A DNA stretch of 64,000 nt from Ligula intestinalis. Taxonomy: Eukaryota > Platyhelminthes > Cestoda > Diphyllobothriidea > Diphyllobothriidae. The translations under genes were made by a program, and so were the position numbers. The notes beneath the pieces were generated by a model. The model ran no database searches, was not told where the DNA came from, and saw only the letters and a list, made by a program, of their open reading frames with translations. Location of the stretch: contig JAYGXS010000004.1 in the NCBI GenBank assembly GCA_036362985.1, positions 38,426,408 through 38,490,407 on the forward strand, in the 5' to 3' direction. Each line of letters begins with the position of its first letter. Position 1 is the first letter of the stretch. Below are positions 54,151 through 64,000 of the stretch, in pieces.

Positions 54151-54597
54151 TGGAATTGAGCTGAACTGAACTGATGCACAACCGTTTTCCCACGTTTTAC
54201 TTAAGTTGTCTGGATCCGGTTTTCAGAAAGTCGTACAGTGTACTTTTCTAGTGGTTCTTTTGTAGAATCAACTGTCGTCAACATTATCTCATCCCCCGTA
54301 GCAGCCTTCAGCTCTACACTCCCTTTGACTGTCAGACAACGATTCCGCACCGTATTGTCCGTGAGATTCCCCCTTAACCACTTTCCAGCACTGTACACCC
54401 CAATCCCCTTTTCTGCATCTGTATAGACAATAAACCATTCCTATCTCTCTCACTGCTTCATTCCTTATCAGAAGTATGGGTGATATTAATGTGAGGAACT
54501 CAAACGTGAGCCTTTCAGCTCTGAGAGTATACTGAAGGCGCCCGAAGGAACTTCCGCTTCAACATCAGAACCTACCCTACGAGTGAAGGGCGCTACA
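54151..54597 (+). repeat. 5' LTR
   Basis: Begins TGGAATTGAGCTGAACTGAA and ends GGGCGCTACA. It has a 13-base insertion (TACTTTTCTAGTG region) relative to the 3' copy and scattered substitutions. Confidence 0.93.
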
Positions 54598-55278
54598 TTG
54601 GCGGAAGCGGTGCCTCCGAACTCCACTACTCGGAATGCATTTTATTCTTCTGGCACTAATCTCCAGCTGAAATTGTCCAGATATGACGAAAAAGAAGAAT
54701 TTTTGACCTGGCTACGCCGTGCGCAGTTTCAAGTCCGGGTAGTGTGCAGCCAGGATAGAAGCATGGCTATCCTACAAGGCCTGACGAAGTCCCAGTTGGA
54801 AAAGGCCTTGGATGCCGGCCTCGACCAGGACACACCCGTAGAAGAACTGTGCCGACAGTTGAGGAATGTACTCAAACCGAAGATATCAAAAGGGGCGGCA
54901 CTGGACCAGATGTACACACGCTGTATACTACCGGCCAAAACCCCTAACCAGTATGCAGCGGAACTACGGCGTCTCTGCAGAGCAGCCTATCCTTCAGTCT
55001 GCGAGACGGACTGTCATGACGCAGCCCTGCACTTTTTTGTGAAGAATCTAAACCCAATGGAGCTGCGTCGTTCACTGCTCCTCCAACTATCCCAGAATTT
55101 ACAGGAGGCGGTGAGCCGAGTAGAACTCTACTCGGAAATGACACAGTTAGCAAAAACGACTACTCAACCAGTCCAGCAGACTGCCCCGCAAAATCCGATA
55201 CGGGGACCACAGGGCAACAACTGGCGCCGGTTCAGCTATAACCCATCAAACCGAGCCGCAGTATTCCAACGGCCATAG
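54583..55278 (+). pseudogene. gag region of the younger gypsy element
   Basis: A single open frame of about 230 codons overlapping the LTR end, with NLQLKLSRYDEKEEFLTWLR, AILQGLTKSQLEKALDAGL, YAAELRRLCRAAYPSVCETD and FVKNLNPMELRRSLLLQL, the pattern of a Ty3/gypsy capsid. There is no ATG after the LTR, so the true start is unclear. The nucleocapsid finger after 55278 is in another frame and looks decayed. Confidence 0.75.
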
Positions 55279-55355
55279 TTTCCCGGACGTGGAGGATAAA
55301 ATCGTTTTCCAAACCCGCAAATCTGTGCATGCAACAGTAAGCGAACACCTCCTTT

Positions 55356-55976
55356 ATGCGAAAAAACCACACGGGTACGTATTCGATTCCAATTGTATCT
55401 CAATTTCATACATTGGTGGAGCCTTTTTACATTGAGGTTTACGTACATGCTAAACTTGTTAAATCTCTAATCGACACTGGGGCGAGTAAGTCATTAGTAA
55501 ACCCCCGAGTACTGTTACGTAGACAACACTTCAAACTAGACAAAAAGGCGAGCAAACTGTGCCTAACGACAGCGAACGGTTCTCGGCCAGCTTGCGTTGG
55601 CTCTCTTCCTCTGCAGTTAACGTTCCAGCCTGGTCAAAAAGAGGACAAGTTCCTGGTGGTACCAGACTTAACATGGGATGTATTACTGGGAGTGGACTTT
55701 CTTGACCGGCACGAGTGCACGAGCTACGTTAAACAACGGACTATCAAATTTAACCGGCCGAAATGCAAGAAAGAGACTGCCTTACCGACATTCGATGGAG
55801 AGCTAATCTTTGCATCGATCCAAGCCGTTGTTGCACTGCCGGCCATCAACATCGACACGATATTGCCGGACCGTAAAGATATCTCTTTTAACACCCGAGA
55901 AGCTTTACGTTCACTATTAGAAGAGTTTGCTGATGTCTTCACTTCGTTTGGCGTACCTACGACACTATCGAAATAG
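55356..55976 (+). pseudogene. Protease region of the younger gypsy element
   Basis: The aspartic protease motif is SLIDTGASKSLVNP, with the flap-side block TWDVLLGVDFLDRH. It ends with EFADVFTSFGVPTTLSK, the usual link to RT. A frame change near 55970 separates it from RT. Confidence 0.8.
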
Positions 55977-57230
55977 GCACCACCAAACCAGTTTGGCAAC
56001 CGCCGCGGCGAATACCTGTTCACTATAACGAAGAAGTCAACCAACTTCTTGATGTAATAATCAAGAATAAGGTCACACATCCGTCAAAATCACCATGAAC
56101 CTCCTCGGTTACACTTGTACCAAAAAAGAACGGGACGTTGCGGTTTTGTGTCGATTACAGGCGACTTAACACAGTGACTACACGAGATTCATTCCCACTA
56201 TCCGGCATTGACGTGACCCTCGATGCAGTTAGCTGGTGCTTGCTGGTTAATGACACTAAACATAAGGTCGGGATACCGGCAGGTAGAAATTGAACCGGCA
56301 GACCGTCACAAAACTGCGTTTACGGTTCCCCAAGGTCTCTTCGAATTCGAAACGATGCCATTCGGACTACGCGATGCACCGGCCACTTTCCAAAGTTTGA
56401 TGCAGGACGTAGTGGCACACATACTACCAACGCAGTGTCTCGTATATTTAGATGATGTAATTGTAATCGGCCGCACAATAGCACACCACAACGAAAACTT
56501 ACTAGCAGTGTTAACAGCCCTACACGAAACAGGACTGCGGCTCAATCCACAGAAGTGTACCTCTTTAAAGGATAAGGTTACATACTTAGACCATGAAATA
56601 GGTAGAGAAGGCATCCACGCTTCTCCGGATAAAATAAGTGCGGTACAATTACGGCCCACTCCTAAATCCGTAACCGAAGTGCGCAGTTTCCTTGGACTGG
56701 CATCATATCATCGGAAATTTATCCATACTTCGCCGAAATCGCGCAACCACTGCATCGCTTAACAGAAAAAGGTCAAAAGTTGAGCTGAACTACCGAATGC
56801 CAAAGTGCCTTTGACGAACTGAAAGGTCTCCTGGCAGCAGCACCTATACTCACTTTACTGAACATGGACGCCGACGCACCAGAATTTATCCTTGGTACAG
56901 ATGCCTGCGACTCTGCCATAGGTGCAGTATTATCGCAGGCCGATTTAAGTGGCAATGAGCGGCCAATATGCTTCGCCAGTAGGACATTGTCGAGAACAGA
57001 ACGTAACTATTCCGCTCATCGTCGCGAGCTATTGGCTCTTATAACTTTTGTGAAACAGTTTCGGGCATTCTTTATTGGTAAACCCTTCCTCGCTCGGATC
57101 ACAAAGCTTTACAATGGTTACAAACTACAAAAGACCTGGAATGGCAGAAAGCAACTTCGCAGGAATCGCTGCAAAAATTTTCGTTTAAATGCCGATACCT
57201 GCCAGGGACTAAACACACTAACGCTGATGC
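55977..57230 (+). pseudogene. Reverse transcriptase and RNase H of the younger gypsy element
   Basis: RT blocks: TLRFCVDYRRLNTVTTRDSF, PQGLFEFETMPFGLRDAPAT and the catalytic YLDD in CLVYLDDVIVIGR (about 56440), then VRSFLGLASYHRKFI. RNase H: FILGTDACDSAIGAVLSQ and YSAHRRELLALITFVKQF. A stop lies near 56095 and frame breaks near 56760 and 57095. Confidence 0.85.
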
Positions 57231-57289
57231 GTTGTCCCGACGCTCTGCCGAGATATCTGATGACAACCAGATACTCAATACTAGTGTAA

Positions 57290-58720
57290 ATTCGATTCAC
57301 ATAAGCGAACCCGCCCGGTATCATTGGGCTGTGGCACAGAGCACCGATCCGGACATGGCTCTGATTTACGATCAGCTACTTGAGGGTCGATACCGACCGA
57401 CTGTCGATGACCACAAAGGATCATCAGAAGTCACACAGGCCAAGCGCAACCAGTTGCCTCACCTCTACATGGATAATGAGTTGCTGTTCATCAAGGATCC
57501 CATTAGTTCCCCACCTCGCATTTTGGTACCAGGAAGTATGGTAATCCCGGTCTTAACGGATATACACCAGGAGCTAGGGCATGTAGGGCAGACTTAGACA
57601 GAAATAGCAGATCGACAGAGATTCTGGTGGCCCAAACTACGCCAACAAGTTAGTACATTTTGCAACACATATACTACTTGTGCATTCTTCAAGTCACCAC
57701 CTCAACGGTTCCTCGCACCCTTACAGCCCATGCCGACTGGTTTTCCATTCCAAAGAGTTGGTATGAACATAGTTGAAGTACCGTATTCCACTTCGGGATA
57801 TAAGTACGTATTAGTCATGGTTGACTACTTCACAAAATGGGCCGAAGCCATACCTCTCGGACGACAAGATGCAGTATCTGTGGCCTAGGATATCATGAGC
57901 AAGTGGATCTGCCGCTTAGGGGCCCCCATGTCCCTACATTCAGATTGTGGGGCTAACTTCGACAGTCAAATCTTTCAGGATTTATGTGACCAATTAGAGA
58001 TCCATAAAACCCGAACGACACCGTACCACCCGGAGGGTGACTGACAAGTAGAACGTACCAAACGAACATTAGGTAACTTATTAAAGGCGTTTGCCGACAA
58101 CCGACCATGCAATTGGAACATAAGGCTTCCTTATGCCCTGATGGCTTACCGAGCCACCGTACATTCATCCACTGGCTACTCACCGTTCTACATGGTTACT
58201 TGACGAAGTTTCCGCCTCCCAATCGATTCCCACCTACCCATCGCGGAAGCTTAAACCTACTCCCCCGGTTCATACGCCTTAGAATTACAGGAACTCTTGC
58301 GGCTCACCCATAATCTAGCGCGCGAACACTTAGGTGCAGCGTACCAACACCAAAAAGAAAATTTTGACCCCCGCTTACATGGCACTCCACACCAAGAAGG
58401 TGATCTGGTTTTGCGTAAACGACTTATACCGCCTCTCGGCACACCCGCGAAGTTACACCACCCGTGGGAAGGCCCTTTTCGCATCCTCCGCGTCATCCTA
58501 CCTTATACATTATCCAGGACGTCGGACTGTCCAACGGTCCCAAACTACGGCACATTTGGGCAAATTGAACCCGTTCCGCGGACGGGTACCTTTGGCGTCG
58601 GATAACCACCTTACCATTATTCTCGAACACCTATCCCGGAAATGTCTTATGAAGTTACTGTTACCGATGCACCCCTTCAGGTACACCCAGACCCTGAGGA
58701 CAGGGTCACATCTTAAGAGG
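57290..58720 (+). pseudogene. Integrase of the younger gypsy element
   Basis: HHCC region HQELGHVGQ ... CNTYTTC, then catalytic core blocks KYVLVMVDYFTKWAEAIPLG, SLHSDCGANFDSQIFQDLC and TPYHPEGD. The C-terminal part has LPYALMAYRATVHSSTGYSP and PHQEGDLVLRKRL. Stops are near 57595, 57886 and 58042. Confidence 0.85.
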
Positions 58721-59157
58721 GGGTGATTTAATACAACTGAACTGATGCACAACCGTTTTCCCATGTTTAACTAAAGTGGTCTGTATCCGGTTTTCAGAAA
58801 GTCGTACAGTGTGGTTCTTTTGCAGAATCAACTGTGACCAACGTTATCCGACCCCCCTAGCAGCCTCCAGCTCTACACTCCTTTTCGACTGTCAGCCTAC
58901 GATTCCGGACCGTATTGTCCGTGAGATTCCCCCTTAACCACTTTCCAGCATTGTACACCCCTATCCCCTTTTTTCCATCTGTATAGACAAAAAAGCATTC
59001 CTGTCTCTCTCACTGCTTCATTCCTTATCAGAAGTATGGGTGATATTAATGTGAGGAACTCAAACGTGAGCCTTTCAGCTCTGAGAGTATACTGTAGACG
59101 CCCGAAGGAACTCCTGCTTCAACATCAGAACCTACCCTACGAGTGGAGGGCGCTACA
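58715..59157 (+). repeat. Polypurine tract and 3' LTR
   Basis: AAGAGGGGG at 58715-58723, then the LTR from TGATTTAATACAACTGAACT to GGGCGCTACA at 59157, followed by the target copy ATGT. Confidence 0.92.
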
Positions 59158-59161
59158 ATGT

Positions 59162-59940
59162 AACGTGTGGCTGTTACCGAACAGTCCAAAAATTGAGTAT
59201 GTATTCCAACATGTTCTCGTGAGAATTGCTAGTTTTTCTCGACCGCTTATAAATGGTGGGTGTTGCGGTAGCCGAAGGCAACCACATTTTCGCTTGATTA
59301 CGAAGATTGGAAGACCACAGTAGTAAGACATTTCGTGAGTTCATGTGCGGAAATGCCGGTCAGTGACTAATAAATATCCATGGAATGTTCAGGTGAAATC
59401 GTAAGTGTACCATTTTGTGCGCACTTAGGGAAATTTCCTTCCGTCATATTTTTTTAAGTATTTCGGGATTCGATTACGGCGAATCTCGGATCGTTTTTGA
59501 AATGGTGGGTAACACTTAACCATTTCCACTGGTTTCATTAGATGGTCTAAAAATAAGGATTATGTTCTAGGTTCTTATCGAAACCTTTAAAATAAGATAA
59601 TTCCTAAACACATTTGCCTAAATACTGACTGTTGGGCATTATTTATAATCTACCTGTCTGTTTGGATCATGCTTTTAGAATCACCCAAACATTTGAACTA
59701 ACCACCGGCAAAATTAACATCCGCGCTGAAATTCAGATATCAATATGCCTAAGACCAATTTAAAGGCTTTCTGTAAAAATGTATCTCTTGAAATAGCGCT
59801 TTAATTACGTATTTAGGCGTCAAGTAATTTACCTTTTTCGAAGACTTAGTCAAGATAAAAATGGCAAAATATGCTCTTCACGAACTTTCCCCTTCTACGA
59901 TTGGGAGGTAAAGACAGACTCTCTTTGAAGGCCACATCAA
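59162..59940. other. No gene recognised
   Basis: AT-rich sequence between the gypsy element and the Penelope fragment. No repeat partner was found. Confidence 0.4.
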
Positions 59941-59944
59941 TGTG

Positions 59945-60540
59945 CATTTAATCTTTCACTTGCTCCTTTGGAGCGGGATATATCGGCCATAAAACGAGGC
60001 GTCTCGAAAAGAGGGTATGTGAGCACATACCGACCTGGCTAAGTAAAGGTGAAACTAGATCGATCTAGAGTGCTATTCTCGCACATCTAGTCGATACGAA
60101 CCATCGAGTCGATAAAAACGAAGCCTTTCAAATGGTCTACAGGACACAATCTAATTTTTCCAAAGGCCTTCGCCAACGGATGCTTGCAACAGCCGAAGCA
60201 GTAGCTAAAAGGCTAACAAATCCAGTTGTGTGTTGTCAGAAGACTCTGACACAAGCTCTGTCACTTCCATGGCCTAAACCGACACCAGGTGGCGATAGGA
60301 TTTCGCCCCTACCAACAAGCGACAATCCCTCAACCAACACGCTGACATGGCCTACATGCACTAACTGACATAATCTGCGTTGGCCAATCAGCGCCCGTGT
60401 TAGATAGTGATTTTTCTACGTATTCAAACTTTTATTGTTATGTACAGCGTTAATTTTCCTTGCAAATGTTTGGTCTGATGAAGAGTTGCTGAAAACAATT
60501 GTTTGCCAAAAACTGACTTCTAATTAGAAATAAATCTTAT
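59945..60540 (+). mobile_element. Penelope-like element, GIY-YIG and 3' end fragment
   Basis: GAGYIGHKTRRLEKRV and EHIPTWLSKGETRS are a decayed GIY-YIG nuclease. LAHLVDTNHRVDKNEAFQM, RQRMLATAEAVAKRLTNPV and ALSLPWPK follow, as in 40040-40380. About 100 bases later CTGATGA (60475-60481) and a GAAA-like remnant mark a probable decayed hammerhead motif at the element's 3' end. Confidence 0.75.
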
Positions 60541-60549
60541 GCTAAAAGT

Positions 60550-61900
60550 GAAAGGACTCATTTTTCTGTGCATATTTGAGCAGTTTTCAGTTTACATCTT
60601 TACTTTTACACCCCGTTCTAAGATTTGAAAAGCATAACGGATTGGCAGAATAGATATTACGATTTTGATATAACTGAGAATTTTCCGCCCATTCTGTTTA
60701 GTTTCCCTTCTTGCTCATACTGAACTGTAGATAGAAAACGTTTGGACATCTTTTGCATACGGTTCGACAGAGAAAAGTGACGGTATTTCTCGAGATTTCA
60801 TCTATATGCTTGTTATTTTCGGAGTGGTAAAACGAATTACAGCCTTAAAAGTTGATTACTTAATTTTACAGCTTTAAAATTAGCAGATGAGTAAAATGTA
60901 ATTTTTTCAACTTAATCTGCTCTTCTTTTCCCGAAAATAGTGCCTTATCTTTTACTTGCACTTACCTTAATTTCATGAACGCAAAACAAACTTTTCTGTT
61001 CTCTGAACAGATATAATTAAAACGATTCTGGTCTTTAATAATGTTTCTTTATAGTGTAATATGCAGAAATAAGAAGGTTTGGTCCGCGGCGTTTAATAGT
61101 ATAGGGGATTCCTTGGATATCAAGAAGCGCTAGATTTGACCGAATTAGGTCCACTTTTTTCTTCAATATACTAATCTGAACTGAACTCTTTTCTGGCAAA
61201 CAGCATTTTGCGCCTCAAGTCCATTCAGTGAATAAAACAAACAACCTCAAATGTGTGCTTAACCACGCATTTAATTGTTCATCTTCACATTTTGCGAGAT
61301 AGCCAATCTACTGTATATAGTTGATTGCGTAGGAAACTTTGCACAGATGGCAAACCCATACGCCGATCTCGAGTAGAGTACAGAAGAACCAGTTACTCGG
61401 ATAGGAATGAATTACAGTGGGAGAGGTTTTAATACTACTCGGGACGGCTATGACTCTAATCAGATTGCTTATCTTGAAACAAATCGTAAAGACTAGGCAA
61501 AGCGAAACAGGGCGACTCATTTTAATACTAAAATTCCATGGTGGTGTCCTACAAGCTAGGATACCAGAATCCAAACTATACCATGGTACAACCCCAGAAG
61601 ATCGGGGGAGTTAAAAACTGCATGCAATCCATCGTGCAGAAGCAAAGCCTCGTTACTATAGCACTCATTAACAAAGTACCCTACAAGGGGGTATGGGGCC
61701 GTTGGCAAGAGGAGATATGGGCCTAGTGAAGACTCACTCCTGAAATACGTCATCAATGCCTGGAGACAATGGTTGTGCAGCTGGACGTTCTTCGGCAACT
61801 GTCGGAGGAATTGCCTAAAATAGTGGTAAGAAATTCCCTTCAGACCAATAGGATGTCACTTTACTAGACAAGAGACCGTGACACACTTAAAATATTACCA
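60550..61900. other. No gene recognised
   Basis: AT-rich. Open frames at 61308-61574 (-) and 61417-61614 (+) have no known domain. Confidence 0.4.
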
Positions 61901-61911
61901 TAACAACCTCT

Positions 61912-62916
61912 GAGAACCCTTCGCTATTTGGTCAGGAGTTCGGCAAGACTGTGTCCTGTCGCCCATCCTCTTTAATTACGTCATTGACTGGGTTCTCAGG
62001 AAGGCCCTACAGGAAAATGACGGCATTGAGCTTGCCCACAAGCACCGGTTGACTGACCCCGACTAGCCGATGATATCGCTTTGCTAGCTTCAAGTTTTGG
62101 CGATCTACAGTCTATGGTGTCACGGGTAAACGAGGTCGCGAAATCGGTCGGTTTGCCCATCAACGCTAGGAAGACCAGTGTTTTCATGCTGCATCCCTGC
62201 CGAACAGAGGGCACCTCTCGATATAAGTGGCTGTCAACTTGAAGAAATCGACAGTTTAAAATACCTCGGAGAGATGTTGCTACCCAATGGACAGAGTAAG
62301 GATGACATTGTCTCCCGAATTGACGCAGCACAACGAGTTTTCTCTAGCCTTCGGAAGTGCTTACGGGCCCGACGCGATAAATCTATCTAAACAAAGATCC
62401 GCGTGTACCTTGCACTTTTGCGGTCCATTCTCCTATTCGGATGCGAATTTTGGGCTATGCGCGTGGAGGATGAACAGAAACGGGAAGTATTTGACAACAA
62501 CTTTCCGAGGAAAATCTTTCGAGTTGAGCACACCGACATCGTCTCAAATGAGACAGTCCACACTCGCTGTGACAAAAGCACAAGGATATTCCCGGCCATT
62601 CAGAATAGACGGCAGAGATGGTTTGGACACCGTCTTCGCCGTCAACCTCAGGAGCCCAGTGCTACTGTCCTCGACTTGAAACCGTTGCCTAATTGGAAAC
62701 GTCGAAGAGGGTTTAACTCAAAACCTTGCTCCGTTAGGACATGGAAGTGGTTCTTGGACCTTCGGTATTCGGTCTCAGGCACAGGTGAAGAGAATGGGTC
62801 GAACTGCCCAGGTCTGCGGGCACGGATCGTCACGCGTAGAGTATCACGATACGGGACATAACTGAGGCCGGCTAGATCAGTCATTACCGCTGCCGCAACA
62901 AGTGCAAGTAGTAAGA
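61912..62916 (+). mobile_element. RTE LINE, 3' third
   Basis: Starts within RT (SGVRQDCVLSPILFNYVIDW), continues with the region around a decayed YADD, then FSCCIPAEQRAPLDISGCQL, ILLFGCEFWAMRVEDEQKRE and RRQRWFGHRLRRQPQEPS. The 3' end has ACAAGTGCAAGTAGTAAG, the short terminal repeats also present at 9573 (as complement) and near 25155. It is close in sequence to the nested LINE at 9573-11960. Confidence 0.85.
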
Positions 62917-62919
62917 AAC

Positions 62920-64000
62920 AATGTCCTGGGAGATTTCGGAAGCATCCGCACACTTCAGACGATTTCGCATGCGTTTTGTGTCGGTTTCGAAGCTTAATTA
63001 CATAAATTGTCCGGCGATAAAAAAATCTAGGCGAGGATTTGTTTGGACAATAGGCATTGCGAGCCGTTGCATGCGGACGTAGCGAGGCTATTTAGGAGTG
63101 GACAAGACTTGTGCTGACAAGTGATGATTTGGATTTTCATGTTATCCGCTGCGTAGCGTAGATTACAGGAGTTAGAAGTCAAGTCAAAGTCAAATTTTTG
63201 AAAGGAAATATAGGCAAACGCCTTTGAACTCCCTCTTGGCGCATAGGATTTTAGAAATGCATCGGCATAGCCGAACATTCCAAAGAAGTCGTTGACACAA
63301 TTGTAGACGACTACTCACTTGTTTCAAGTAATACACTCACACTCAGTTTACACGAGCCAGCAGACAGTGAAAAAACTCCTAAGGCTGGCTTATAATTCAA
63401 AATGGAATGTCAGTTGTGGTTTTTAGGAGAAAAACTGTCGCTAGGTAAGGGAGGACCGATGTGTTGGACGTTATCAGTGGTCAAACCAACAGAAGTTAAC
63501 TTAAAATGGGACGGAGGGTTCGACGAAGTGTCCAGCAAACGAATTAGGGATTTCTGCCAGGTATTGATTGCACATAGCTTTCGGTGAACAACAAAAATTA
63601 AAATATCCAAGCAGTAGGTAATTGCTTGCCAAATTCACTAATAGTCTGTGATTTGATAAAAAAAATCCTTATCGTTTTGAGGCATAAGAGCTCAAAACTA
63701 CACCTGGACACACTAAATAAAGCCAGCTGTTCGGCATTTGGGTTAGTTCCAGAATATACAGAAAGGTAAGGTCAGAGAATCGCTCCAAGGTCGTTACGTC
63801 CATAGGGTTACACAATTTTATGGCTATGATGCAATCATATTCTATGGAGGGGATAAAGCGAAAGGCATGGTTATGTGTAGAGGAAATACCACGGACTTAA
63901 TAAAAGTTCGTACAAGTACCGAGGCCGAAATACCCACTGCCACAACCAAAAAATTCTGGTTTGTTCATCGGATCTGATGCAATTGCGGACAATGCAACTA
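62920..64000. other. No gene recognised at the right edge
   Basis: A minus-strand frame at 63410-63610 follows an AG acceptor (ACCTGGCAG) and could be an exon, but no domain is recognisable. Confidence 0.35.

Larger units (their letters stand above)
54151..59157 (+). mobile_element. Ty3/gypsy (CsRn1-like) LTR retrotransposon with both LTRs and a 4-bp target duplication
   Basis: LTRs of 447 bp (54151-54597) and 434 bp (58724-59157) start TG, end CA, and are flanked by ATGT on both sides (54147-54150 and 59158-59161). A polypurine tract, AAGAGGGGG (58715-58723), precedes the 3' LTR and TTGGCGGAAGCGGTG follows the 5' LTR as a possible primer-binding site. Between them lie gag, protease, RT, RNase H and integrase in gypsy order. 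There are about six breaks: a frame change after gag, one near 55970, stops near 56095, 57595, 57886 and 58042, and a frame change near 58197. It is the same family as the older element at 8244-15501. Confidence 0.93.

Noticed and set aside
1..64000. CRISPR array, bacterial operons or a new defence system
   Set aside because: The window is a eukaryotic genome with spliced genes and retroelements. No regularly spaced short repeats with unique spacers are present; the tandem arrays have no spacers.

Overview
The window is eukaryotic. It best fits a parasitic flatworm (Neodermata: a cestode, perhaps diphyllobothriidean, or a trematode). The reasons are introns of 36, 37 and 44 nt beside introns of several to more than 14 kb, the mobile-element mix (RTE/SR2-like and CR1/Jockey-like LINEs, a CsRn1-like Ty3/gypsy element, GIY-YIG Penelope-like elements, tRNA-headed SINEs), and splice acceptors sitting 10-24 nt before start codons. 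The species call is inference; no database was searched.

Four host genes can be supported. (1) A three-exon DUF2452 gene, the C1orf50 homologue (+, 16442-17032, 169 aa). (2) A CCDC103/DNAAF19 homologue, a dynein-arm factor (-, 37379 down to 18054). Its three exons join in phase to 246 aa and are spread over 19.3 kb by an intron of 14.6 kb filled with transposons. (3) A one-exon gene with an HMG-box-like C-terminus (-, 41747-42517, 256 aa). (4) The 3' exons of a gamma-synergin (SYNRG) homologue (-, 43471-43701 and 44734-44825, with a probable further exon at 51351-51498). Genes 1 and 2 converge with about 1 kb between their stop codons. Genes 3 and 4 lie in tandem.

Layout: 1-1.5 kb, CR1/Jockey LINE on the minus strand. 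2.8-4.5 kb, remnant of a MULE-type gene with a SWIM zinc finger and a 36-nt intron. 5.3-7.4 kb, minisatellite arrays of 57, 88 and 89 bp. 8.2-15.5 kb, an old gypsy element split by an antisense RTE LINE. 16.4-37.4 kb, C1orf50 and CCDC103, the latter holding a long Penelope-like element, RTE pieces, a Penelope-derived unit with perfect 88-bp inverted ends, and a SINE cluster. 38.2-40.4 kb, a CR1 LINE and a Penelope C-terminal piece. 41.7-51.5 kb, the HMG-like gene and SYNRG exons. 54.15-59.16 kb, a younger gypsy element with both LTRs and a 4-bp target duplication. 59.9-62.9 kb, a Penelope 3' piece and an RTE 3' piece. The ends of the window and several long intervals hold nothing I can identify.

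All mobile-element coding regions carry stops or frameshifts, so none looks able to move by itself. The most interesting points are the exon-by-exon recovery of CCDC103, the perfect inverted-repeat Penelope derivative inside TA microsatellite, the recurrent hammerhead-like CTGATGA...GAAA motifs near Penelope sequences, and the shared acceptor-before-ATG arrangement that suggests spliced-leader trans-splicing.
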